Shown in pieces: positions 26,129 to 34,121 of a DNA stretch of 64,000 nucleotides (position 1 is the first letter of the stretch; every line of letters begins with the position of its first letter). A model generated the notes under the pieces. It did no database searches, was not told the DNA's origin, and worked only from the letters and a program-made list of their open reading frames with translations. Origin of the DNA: Tectiglobus sp965215755 (GTDB lineage Bacteria; Pseudomonadota; Alphaproteobacteria; Rhizobiales; Hyphomicrobiaceae); NCBI GenBank assembly GCA_965215755.1, contig OZ244119.1, positions 6,262,001 through 6,326,000 on the forward strand, in the 5' to 3' direction. The translations under genes and the position numbers were made by a program.

Positions 26129-27198
26129 CGTGCATCTCCACTTAGGGCGGCTGAATGGCCGGACTTCGGGATATTCATGTGACACGCCGAAAAGTGGTTC
26201 GGCTTGTCGGATACCACATGCAGGCTCGGTTCAATTTTGGAGCACAGATCTTCAGCAAAAGCGCAACGAGTATGGAAGCGACATCCTTTCGGCGGGTCAA
26301 TCGGGTTGGGCGGATCACCGGAAATAGGTGGTTCTGTCGCTCGATTCCCGGGATCCATGGACGGCATTGCGGAGAGCAGGGCGCGTGTATAGGGATGCGC
26401 CGTTTCCGAGTAAATCTCGTCGACCGTGCCGATCTCAACGACCTTGCCGAGATACATGACCAACACGCGGTCACTGACGTAGTGCACCACGTTCAAGTCG
26501 TGACTGATAAAGATATAGGTGAGGTTCAGCTGCTCCTTGAGATCCATCAGGAGGTTGAGAACCTGGGCCTCGACAGACTTGTCCAACGCTGAAACGGCTT
26601 CATCAAGGATCACTATTTCAGGCGCAAGGGCGAGTGCCCGCGCAATGTTAACACGCTGGCGCTGGCCACCGGATAGTTCGTGCGGGTAACGGCGAATGAA
26701 CAGGTTGGGATCAAGTCCGACACGGCCAAGAATGTAACGTGCCCTCTCTCGCGCTTCGGACAAAGGAACGCCTTGGGCGCGGGGCCCAAATGCTATCGTT
26801 TCTTCAATTGTCATGCGCGGATTGAGCGAGGCGTAGGAATCCTGAAAAACCATCTGCATAAGGTGGCGCATGTCGCGCACGGAGATTCCGTTCGGCGAGC
26901 CAACCTGCTGCCCATTGAGCATGACCTCGCCGCTGTCGGGTGCCATCAGCCGCATAAGCACTCGAGCTGTGGTTGATTTTCCGCAGCCTGATTCTCCAAC
27001 GATACCCAAGGTCTCGCCCCGGGCGAGTTCGAAGCTCACCCCATCAACCGCAAGGACTTTGCCAGTCTGACGATGAAACAGGCCACCCTTGACGGTAAAG
27101 TGTTTGACGAGATCATTGATCACCAGGATAGGAGGCTGCATTCCCGCAGTCACTGGATCTGTTGGCTCGGCTGCGGCCACGTTTGCTGTCTCCGTCAT
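26125..27198 (-). CDS. Oligopeptide/dipeptide ABC transporter ATPase (DppF-like)
   Basis: 357 residues. Walker A GESGCGKSTTAR, signature HELSGGQRQRVNIARAL, Walker B IVILDEAVSALD, H-loop FISHDLNVVHY, and the family C-terminal cysteine region CRFHTRCAFAEDLC. Second ATPase of the hetero-dimeric pair. Overlaps the permease upstream by 4 bases, so translation is coupled along the operon. Confidence 0.92.
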   Translation of the reverse strand: MTETANVAAAEPTDPVTAGMQPPILVINDLVKHFTVKGGLFHRQTGKVLAVDGVSFELARGETLGIVGESGCGKSTTARVLMRLMAPDSGEVMLNGQQVGSPNGISVRDMRHLMQMVFQDSYASLNPRMTIEETIAFGPRAQGVPLSEARERARYILGRVGLDPNLFIRRYPHELSGGQRQRVNIARALALAPEIVILDEAVSALDKSVEAQVLNLLMDLKEQLNLTYIFISHDLNVVHYVSDRVLVMYLGKVVEIGTVDEIYSETAHPYTRALLSAMPSMDPGNRATEPPISGDPPNPIDPPKGCRFHTRCAFAEDLCSKIEPSLHVVSDKPNHFSACHMNIPKSGHSAALSGDAR

Positions 27199-28109
27199 AG
27201 GCGAATGTCCATGGCGCTGCGCAAGCCGTCACTCAGTAGATTGAAGCTGAGAGACGTAATGAAGATCATTACGCCAGGCAGGGCAGCGAGATAGGGATTG
27301 ACATAAATGGCTTGGCGAAGCGTGTTCAGCATCAGGCCCCATTCTGCTTCGGGGGGGCGCACGCCGAGCCCGAGGAATGACAGCCCGGAGGCCAGAATGA
27401 TTGAAACGCTGATCAGGCTGGTCGAGTAGATAAAGATCGGTCCGAGGACGTTCGGCAGAACGTGCGCGCGGATAATCGTAAATGTCCGCGCTCCCGAGGC
27501 ACGCGCCGCTTCGACATAGTCCAATGACCGGACCTGAGTGGTGACACTCTCGGATATTCTGGCAATGGGCGGGATGAAGACAATCGTCAGCGACAAGACT
27601 GCATTCTCAATGCCAGCGCCCAGAGCACCTGAGATAGCGATTGCGAGCAAAACCGAAGGGAACGCATAGAAGACGTCCATGACGCGCATGATGAGCATGC
27701 CGATCCAACCACCGGCAAAGCCGGCGAGGATACCGAGGACACCGCCGATAATGAGCGCATTCACGACCGGGGCAACACCCATGAACAATGACAGCCGACC
27801 GCCGTACAGCAATCGGCTCAGCATGTCGCGGCCTGTTTCATCAGTTCCAAGAATGTGTCCTGGTGTGCCGATAGCCTTGAGCCGGCGGATCATGCTGGCC
27901 GCTGCGGGATCATGAGGCGCAAGCAAAGGTGCAAATATGGCTGACAGAACAATGAGCGCGAGTATCACACCAAACGAGATGGTTACGGGATCTTGCCGCA
28001 AGCGCTCCAAGACTGTCGCCCAGTAGCTTCTAGACTTTAGAGCGACCTGGGCGGTATCGACACTGGTAGCCTGCTCGTCGATTGAGTTCGGCTGGGAAAA
28101 GGTCATCAA
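27195..28109 (-). CDS. ABC transporter permease (DppC-like)
   Basis: 304 residues with an N-terminal soluble arm, about six membrane segments, and the binding-protein-dependent transport motif EAARASGARTFTIIRAHVLPN. N-terminal GTDETGRDMLSRLLYGGRLSL is typical of DppC/OppC permeases. Confidence 0.92.
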   Translation of the reverse strand: MMTFSQPNSIDEQATSVDTAQVALKSRSYWATVLERLRQDPVTISFGVILALIVLSAIFAPLLAPHDPAAASMIRRLKAIGTPGHILGTDETGRDMLSRLLYGGRLSLFMGVAPVVNALIIGGVLGILAGFAGGWIGMLIMRVMDVFYAFPSVLLAIAISGALGAGIENAVLSLTIVFIPPIARISESVTTQVRSLDYVEAARASGARTFTIIRAHVLPNVLGPIFIYSTSLISVSIILASGLSFLGLGVRPPEAEWGLMLNTLRQAIYVNPYLAALPGVMIFITSLSFNLLSDGLRSAMDIRL

Positions 28110-28110
28110 A

Positions 28111-29064
28111 TCAGCTCCGTCTCATGCGCGGGTCGACGAGCGTCTGCAGAATGTCGACAATGAGGTTTAGAACGACGAAGAACATGGCGAGCACCAGGAT
28201 CGTGCCCTGCAACATCGGAATGTCGCGGCGGAAGATTGCATCGTTCAAAAGAAACCCGGTTCCCGGCCAGTTGAAGACTGTCTCGACCAGGATCGAGCCC
28301 CCAAGCAGATAACCAAGTTGGAGCCCCATGACGGCGAGCACTGTCGGTGCTGCGTTCTTGATGACGTGAAGCATGATCCGTCGATGAGTCAGGCCCTTGG
28401 CGTTCAGTGCCTCGACGAACTCCTGACTGAGTACCTCCGCAACGGCAGCGCGAACCGTGCGCGTGATAATCCCGCAAGGGATAACGGACAGCGTGATGGC
28501 CGGCAAAATGATGTGGCGGATGTGGGCCCAGTCGAACGTCCAGCCATCCGAACCGCCAGGACCAATACCTGTCGCTGGCAGTACGTTCAACTCCACCGCG
28601 AAGACGATGACGAGAACAATGCCGAGCCAGTAGTGAGGAACAGAGACACCTGAAACGCCGAAACCGGTCGCGAACTTGTCAATCCATGTGCCTTGGAAGT
28701 ATCCGGCGAGACCGCCGAGCACGGCGCCCAGAACGAAGCCAATCAGTGTTGCCGTTAACGCCAGCATTAAGGTATTCGGCACCGCGATGGCAAGCGCATC
28801 CACCACCGGCTGATTATTGACAACTGATAGACCGAGATCACCGGTTAATGCTCGACCAAGCCAAATCGCATATTGAACGGGAAGCGGCTTGTCGAAGCCA
28901 TAGTCCTTCTTAAGCTTCTCAACGACTTCGGCCGGCGCATCTGCACCGACAACGGCGTTCAGCGGATCACCCGGTGCGATATGCACGAGACCGAAAACCA
29001 GGACCGTCACACCGAGTGAAATCGGGATGAAATAGAGCAATCGGCGAAGAAGGTATTCTAACAA
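28111..29064 (-). CDS. ABC transporter permease (DppB-like)
   Basis: 317 residues. N-terminal YLLRRLLYFIPISLGVTVLVFGLVHIAPGDP-type start (the first segment MLEYLLRRLLYFIPISLG) and the EAA-loop EFVEALNAKGLTHRRIMLHVIKN are typical of DppB/OppB permeases. One base separates its stop from the next start. Confidence 0.92.
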   Translation of the reverse strand: MLEYLLRRLLYFIPISLGVTVLVFGLVHIAPGDPLNAVVGADAPAEVVEKLKKDYGFDKPLPVQYAIWLGRALTGDLGLSVVNNQPVVDALAIAVPNTLMLALTATLIGFVLGAVLGGLAGYFQGTWIDKFATGFGVSGVSVPHYWLGIVLVIVFAVELNVLPATGIGPGGSDGWTFDWAHIRHIILPAITLSVIPCGIITRTVRAAVAEVLSQEFVEALNAKGLTHRRIMLHVIKNAAPTVLAVMGLQLGYLLGGSILVETVFNWPGTGFLLNDAIFRRDIPMLQGTILVLAMFFVVLNLIVDILQTLVDPRMRRS

Positions 29065-29159
29065 CGTTGAATGCTCCAGAAGATGCGATGAAGTAGGAGA
29101 GGCACGCTCGGCGCCACTCCAATTGTCGAAAGTTGAAGTTCAGATTGAGACCTTGACGG

Positions 29160-30764
29160 CTATTCTATGTAGACCGTGGACAAGCTTTGGAACCAGTTCC
29201 GGGCAGGCTTGAAGCCTTTGACCTTCGGGCTTAGGCCACGCGGCGCAACGTCGTGAACCACCCAAAGGAACAGCGCCTCGTCAACTTCCTTTGTGTGCAC
29301 CTTGGCAAGCAGTGCATCACGCTTGGATGGGTCGAACTCAAGCTGAGTCGCCTTCAGAAGTTTGTCCATTTCCGGGTCGGAATAGAACCCGAAATTGACG
29401 CCGTTCGGTGCATGCAGGTCTGAGCGCAGGAAGCGGGTAAACGCGCTGTAAGGGTCTTGCGTAGTGTAAGATACGTTGACACCATGCGCACCCTTTGCCT
29501 GGGCCGATTTTGCACCCGCCCGCCAGATATCAAGCAGCGCCTGCCATTCCACGACATCAAACTCGACTTTGATTCCGACCTCGGCAAGGTTCTGTTGGAT
29601 ATATTCATTCATTTGTAACGGCAGCATCTGGCCGGAACCGGAAGCAGAGATCGCCATTTTGACGGTTACTGGCTTCTCTTTGCTGAAGCCTGCTTCCTTC
29701 ATGAGAGCCTTCGCAGCTGCCACGTCCTGCTTGATCTCGAAGCTTGGAGAACCGTACCAGACATCTCCCTTTACAACGTGTCCGGTTGCTTCAACACCAT
29801 AACCTCCGAGCAACTGTACGATGCCTTTACGGTCGATCGCCAGGTTGGCCGCTTTGCGTATTCGGACATCATTCCAAGGCGAACCTTCGACACGGGAGAA
29901 ATGCCAAGGCCATACATGCGGGTAGACGCCTGACACGATTTGCATGCCCTGCTTCTTGATGCGCGGAATAGCATCAGGCGCAGGCGCTTCAATCCAGTCG
30001 ACCTGGCCGGAAAGTAGAGCTGCCGTGCGTGCGCTTGGGTCAGGTAGCGGAACCAGAACAACGCGGTCGAGCTTCGGCACGCGTTTGGGATCCCAGTGCT
30101 CCTTGAATGGGACGAGTTCAAGGCGCTCGCGCGCCGTTGACTTGTCAAACTTAAAGGGGCCTGTACCTGACGGTTTGAATGTCTTCCAGTCCTTTGTCTT
30201 CGCCCATTCCGCGGGCGATGCCATCAAGAAATAGCAGATCTGAAACGGAAAGAAGCTGTCTGGCGTTTTGGTTTCAAACTCAACCGTGTACTTATCGATT
30301 TTCTTGACAGCCTTGAAGCCTGGCATTCTGAAGTTTACGAGCGATGCCTGACGAGCGCTGTACTGCGGAGACTTCTCATTAAAGAGCTTCTCCATGTTGA
30401 AAACGACAGCGTCGGCATCAAACTCAGAGCCATCATGGAATTTCACGCCCTGACGCAGCTTGAACGTCCATTTGGTCTTCGACTCATCAACGGACCAACT
30501 TTCTGCAAGCCCAGGTATGAGTGTGGATGGCTTGTCTGTTGCCGTGAGATCAAAGTTGATTAATGCGTCATATATTTGGAGCCCGACAAAACGAAAACCT
30601 TCAAATCCGTTGTCGGGCTGGCCCCAAGCTAATGGGATGTCGTTGGCGGTCATTCCGACCCTGAGTGTGCCTTGCGCCTGAGCCGGCGCAGTCGCTACTA
30701 GCGAAGCAATCGCCAACCCGGTGACGGCTCCAGCGGCGAGACTTCGAAACCATTTCCTTCGCAT
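29160..30764 (-). CDS. ABC transporter periplasmic substrate-binding protein (SBP family 5)
   Basis: 534 residues from the ATG at 30764, which has AAGGAAG upstream and begins the signal peptide MRRKWFRSLAAGAVTGLAIA ending APAQAQ. Family 5 features: GLAESWSVDESKTKWTFKLRQGVKFHDGSEFDADAVVFN and the C-terminal lobe VDWIEAPAPDAIPRIK. Large size fits peptide- or opine-type ligands. First gene of a five-gene transporter unit, divergent from the M20 hydrolase. Confidence 0.92.
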   Translation of the reverse strand: MRRKWFRSLAAGAVTGLAIASLVATAPAQAQGTLRVGMTANDIPLAWGQPDNGFEGFRFVGLQIYDALINFDLTATDKPSTLIPGLAESWSVDESKTKWTFKLRQGVKFHDGSEFDADAVVFNMEKLFNEKSPQYSARQASLVNFRMPGFKAVKKIDKYTVEFETKTPDSFFPFQICYFLMASPAEWAKTKDWKTFKPSGTGPFKFDKSTARERLELVPFKEHWDPKRVPKLDRVVLVPLPDPSARTAALLSGQVDWIEAPAPDAIPRIKKQGMQIVSGVYPHVWPWHFSRVEGSPWNDVRIRKAANLAIDRKGIVQLLGGYGVEATGHVVKGDVWYGSPSFEIKQDVAAAKALMKEAGFSKEKPVTVKMAISASGSGQMLPLQMNEYIQQNLAEVGIKVEFDVVEWQALLDIWRAGAKSAQAKGAHGVNVSYTTQDPYSAFTRFLRSDLHAPNGVNFGFYSDPEMDKLLKATQLEFDPSKRDALLAKVHTKEVDEALFLWVVHDVAPRGLSPKVKGFKPARNWFQSLSTVYIE

Positions 30765-30896
30765 CGCACAATACTTCCTTTGCAAGTGAGAGGTCAGGAG
30801 CTCTTCGCCGATTGTGTGAGGCAGAGCCACAACATCTTGAAAATACTCCCTTGCGAAAGAAGGCTATCGAATTTGAGCATCGTGTCTTGTTTCAAG

Positions 30897-30936
30897 TTTG
30901 TGCATTTGCGAATTTTATTGAACCAATTTTGTGCAT
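30897..30936. promoter_or_regulatory. Direct repeats TTTGTGCAT in divergent promoter region
   Basis: Two copies of TTTGTGCAT (30897-30905 and 30928-30936) 31 bp apart, three helical turns, between the binding-protein gene and the M20 hydrolase gene. Possible activator or repressor site; no dedicated regulator gene is intact nearby. Confidence 0.35.
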
Positions 30937-31030
30937 CGCAACATTTGGGCTCCATGCAAAAATTCAAGTCGAATGCTCGATGAAGCCCAGACCCACAACC
31001 GCCTGAAAGCAGATCGCAAGGAGTGAGACA

Positions 31031-32263
31031 ATGGCCCTTGATATCAACGCCGATCGCGTACTGAGAGATCTCTATCACCTTAGGAAAATCGGATCCTTCA
31101 AGACGGGCGTGCATCGCCCCACTCTTTCCGATGACGATATGATTACACGCAATTGGCTCACCGATGAGCTGCGCTCGATCGGACACCGAGCCGAGATAGA
31201 TGGCATTGCAAACGTCATTGGATACTCGCCGGCGCCAGGACGTAAGCTCCTGGCTGGCTCACATATCGAGAGCCAAAACGAGGCTGGCTGGCTCGACGGC
31301 GCACTCGGTGTTGTTTTCGCACTTGAGGCTGCACGTGTGATCGCGGAGACACCTGGCTATGCCGATGTTGGTATCGACGTCATTGCGTTTGCCGATGAAG
31401 AAGGGCACTTCGGAAACTTTTTCGGTAGTTACTCATTCGTTGGTGAGTTGGAAGAGGCATCGATCGACGCTGCGTTCGATCGCACCCGGGGCACACCACT
31501 ACGGCAGGCTCTGGCCGATGCTGGTTTGGCGGGCCGTGAGCGGGCAATGATGGAGAGAGATCGGTATGTCGGGTTTCTTGAGGCACACATCGAACAAGGT
31601 GATCGGCTGGAAAGCCGCGATCTTTCAATCGGGATTGTTACCAGCATCGTTTCCATATCCCAGTTCAAAGTCATATTCGAAGGAACGCAAAACCACGCGG
31701 GTACGACTCGAATGGCGATCCGTCGTGACGCTGGCGCTGCAGCAGTAAACTTTCTTCACACACTCCAAGAGACCTTTGCCAAGCATGCAGGCGAGCACAC
31801 CGTATGGACAACGGGGTGTATATCGCTCGATCCCGGCGCTCCGAGTATCATCCCAGGTCGGGCTGAGGTTCTTTTTCAGTTTCGCGATGACAACCCAGGT
31901 AAACTCGCGGAGTTGGAGACAGTACTTACAGAAGCTGTTGAGCAAGCCGATCAGGACGGCCCTTGTTCAGCTAGCCTCGTGACCATCTCGAAAAGTATTC
32001 CCGCCATCATGGATCACAGCATCCAATCTGCACTTGAGAGTGCTGCCAGGAAGCACGCCGCAGACAAATACATCCACATGCCAAGCGGCGCTGGTCACGA
32101 CGCCCAGATTATTGCCAGGTATTTGCCCACCGGTATGATGTTTGTACCGAGCATCGGTGGGATCTCACACCACTGGACGGAAAACACATCTGACGCTGAC
32201 ATCGTGTTGGGCGCGAAGGTCTATGCAGAGGCTGCTGCAGCAATTCTTGTGCCGAGGAAATAG
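31031..32263 (+). CDS. M20 zinc hydrolase, allantoate amidohydrolase / N-carbamoyl amino acid hydrolase-like
   Basis: 410 residues of the hydantoinase/carbamoylase subfamily. Metal ligand regions: AGSHIESQNEAGWLDGALGV (His and Asp), FADEEGHFG, EAHIEQGDRLE and the terminal GISHHWTE; SGAGHDAQIIARYLP is the substrate loop. Members hydrolyse allantoate, ureidoglycine or N-carbamoyl amino acids. The adjacent PuuE-like fragment (allantoinase-type family) and the amide-linked transporter favour a ureide or carbamoyl substrate, inferred from context. AAGGAGTGAG precedes the ATG. Confidence 0.88.
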   Translation: MALDINADRVLRDLYHLRKIGSFKTGVHRPTLSDDDMITRNWLTDELRSIGHRAEIDGIANVIGYSPAPGRKLLAGSHIESQNEAGWLDGALGVVFALEAARVIAETPGYADVGIDVIAFADEEGHFGNFFGSYSFVGELEEASIDAAFDRTRGTPLRQALADAGLAGRERAMMERDRYVGFLEAHIEQGDRLESRDLSIGIVTSIVSISQFKVIFEGTQNHAGTTRMAIRRDAGAAAVNFLHTLQETFAKHAGEHTVWTTGCISLDPGAPSIIPGRAEVLFQFRDDNPGKLAELETVLTEAVEQADQDGPCSASLVTISKSIPAIMDHSIQSALESAARKHAADKYIHMPSGAGHDAQIIARYLPTGMMFVPSIGGISHHWTENTSDADIVLGAKVYAEAAAAILVPRK

Positions 32264-32277
32264 CCACTCAAGGAAAA

Positions 32278-32508
32278 ATGATATGCGGTAGTCGCCCCCG
32301 AGATTATCTCAAAGACACATTTGATATCCTCATCGAGGAGAGACATCAGGTCTTCTCCAGAATGATGTCGGTCGGACGTCATTGCCGCATAAGCGGTCTC
32401 CCTGGTCGGACAGCAGAACCTCGCCGATTTATCGAGCACATGAAGTCATGCAAAGACGTTTGGTTTGCTCGGCCGATCGATATGGTGAAACATTGTTGCC
32501 AAGTGCAC
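32278..32508 (+). pseudogene. PuuE/polysaccharide-deacetylase-like C-terminal fragment cut by IS3
   Basis: The frame reads DYLKDTFDILIEE ... MMSVGRHCRISGLPGRT ... FIEHMKSCKDVWFARPIDMVKH, which matches the C-terminal part of PuuE-type allantoinase/chitin-deacetylase-like proteins (usual form: mMSVGLHCRxxGRPGR, VWvxRRxDIArHW). The N-terminal catalytic part is absent and the 3' end runs into the inverted IS3 copy. Remnant, 15 bases after the M20 gene. Confidence 0.6.
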
Positions 32509-32580
32509 TGTCCGTCGTCACATAATCTGGAACAGTTGAGCGTTTGATCTAAGCGAGTGATTGGCTCATCGTTTTCAAAG

Positions 32581-33561
32581 TTATGCTACGGCGTTGCGAT
32601 GTTGCAAGCGCCGTGTTTCGAATGTCTTTCGTTTGATCCTTTCTCTCTCCAGCAAGATGATCTTGTTACGACCGAAGTAGACGTCTGCGGGCGTCACGTT
32701 GTTGAGGCTTTCGTGGTAGCGCTCGTGATTGTAGTGGGTCACGAATGCTTCGATGCTTGCCTTTAGATCCCCGGGCAGAAAGTAGTTCTCCAACAGCACG
32801 CGGTTTTTCAAAGTTTGATGCCATCGCTCGATTTTTCCCTGCGTCTGAGGATGGTATGGCGCACCACGAACATGATCCATCGATTGATCGTCGAGCCATT
32901 CTGCCAGATCACCAGAGATGTACGATGAACCATTGTCCGACAGAAGTCGCGGTCGATGTCTGACGTTGACTTTGTCACAACCTGACGCCTCCAATGCAAG
33001 TTCAAGCGTGTCAGTGACGTCACTGGCTTTCATGGTAGTGCATAACTTCCAAGCGATGATGTAACGCGAGTAATCATCAAGGACGGTCGAGAGATAGAAC
33101 CATCCCCAGCCGATGACTTTGAGGTAGGTGAAGTCTGTCTGCCAAAGCTGATTGATCGCCGTTGTTTTGTCGTGGAACTCATCAGCAGCCTTGACGACGG
33201 CGAACGCGGGACTTGTGATGAGGTCGAGCGCTTTGAGTATTCGATAGACGGAAGACTCGGATACGAAGTAGCTCCGAGTATCTGTGAACTTCACCGCCAG
33301 CTCGCGCGGCGTCAGTTCTGGCTCTTCGAGTGCGAAGTCGACAATTTGCTCTCGGACATCGTCCGGGATGCGGTTCCAGACGTGGCCAGGCATCGGCTTT
33401 CGATCTTCTAATGCATCAAGTCCACCGGTGAGATACCGGTCATACCAACGATAGAAAGTCGTACGTGGGATGCCGAGCGTATCCAATGTGCGTTTTGCTG
33501 GCAGATGTGATTGCTCGACAAGGCGAATAATCTCCAGCTTCTCCGTCGCGGGATACCTCAT
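32581..33561 (-). CDS. IS3-family transposase OrfB (copy 2)
   Basis: Same 326-residue DDE transposase as in copy 1 (WQTDFTYLK, LLSDNGSSY, QGKIERWHQ); intact. Confidence 0.93.
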   Translation of the reverse strand: MRYPATEKLEIIRLVEQSHLPAKRTLDTLGIPRTTFYRWYDRYLTGGLDALEDRKPMPGHVWNRIPDDVREQIVDFALEEPELTPRELAVKFTDTRSYFVSESSVYRILKALDLITSPAFAVVKAADEFHDKTTAINQLWQTDFTYLKVIGWGWFYLSTVLDDYSRYIIAWKLCTTMKASDVTDTLELALEASGCDKVNVRHRPRLLSDNGSSYISGDLAEWLDDQSMDHVRGAPYHPQTQGKIERWHQTLKNRVLLENYFLPGDLKASIEAFVTHYNHERYHESLNNVTPADVYFGRNKIILLERERIKRKTFETRRLQHRNAVA

Positions 33562-33920
33562 GTGTCGTTGCCCCCACTTCCGATCATGCTTTTTTTGAGC
33601 AGCCGAAGTTCCAGGGCCTGCTCCGCGACAACCTCCTTGAGGTGTAGCGCTTCGCGTCGTAGATCCTTCACTTCATCAGAGGTCGCTGCCCGTGCGGTAT
33701 CACCGGCTAGCCGCTTTTTGCCAGCCTCCAAGAACTCCTTTGACCAGCTGTAGTACATGCCCTGTGCGATACCTTCCTGACGGCACAGCTCGGCAATGCT
33801 GTCTTCGCCGCGCAGTCCTGCAAGGACGATCCTGATCTTCTCCTCGGATGAATATCGCTTCCGAGTTTGACGCCGGATGTCTTTGACGGTGCGGTCAGAA
33901 GCTTCAGTTCTACGTCCCAT
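33558..33920 (-). CDS. IS3-family transposase OrfA (copy 2)
   Basis: Same 120-residue HTH and coiled-coil protein as in copy 1; overlaps OrfB by 4 bases; intact. Confidence 0.93.
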   Translation of the reverse strand: MGRRTEASDRTVKDIRRQTRKRYSSEEKIRIVLAGLRGEDSIAELCRQEGIAQGMYYSWSKEFLEAGKKRLAGDTARAATSDEVKDLRREALHLKEVVAEQALELRLLKKSMIGSGGNDT

Positions 33921-34121
33921 GTGGCACTCCTCAGTGGTGAGGATGAGCCTAGAAACACTCAGTTAAAAAATGATCTCAGAAGGTTCCAGGGGGGCTGACG
34001 TCAGACAAAGCTAAGTCACATCAAATCGGAACCGCAGCAACTCAAGCATCTCCAAATCATTTGGCGCGAAGCAAAATTCTTGGCATCTGTTAACTGGAAG
34101 TGCAGTCACAATGCTGGCATA

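Larger units (their letters stand above)
32509..34007 (-). mobile_element. IS3-family insertion sequence, copy 2, inverted (1499 bp)
   Basis: Reverse-complement copy of the element at 19815-21313, same length and, as far as read, identical. Flanks are CAC on the left and AAG on the right, so no 3-bp target duplication is present, unlike copy 1. The two copies bracket an 11.2-kb segment in opposite orientation. Confidence 0.92.

Noticed and set aside
19815..34007. Functional composite transposon
   Set aside because: Only one IS copy has a target duplication and no duplication links the two outer ends, so transposition as a unit is not supported; kept only as a possibility in the findings.
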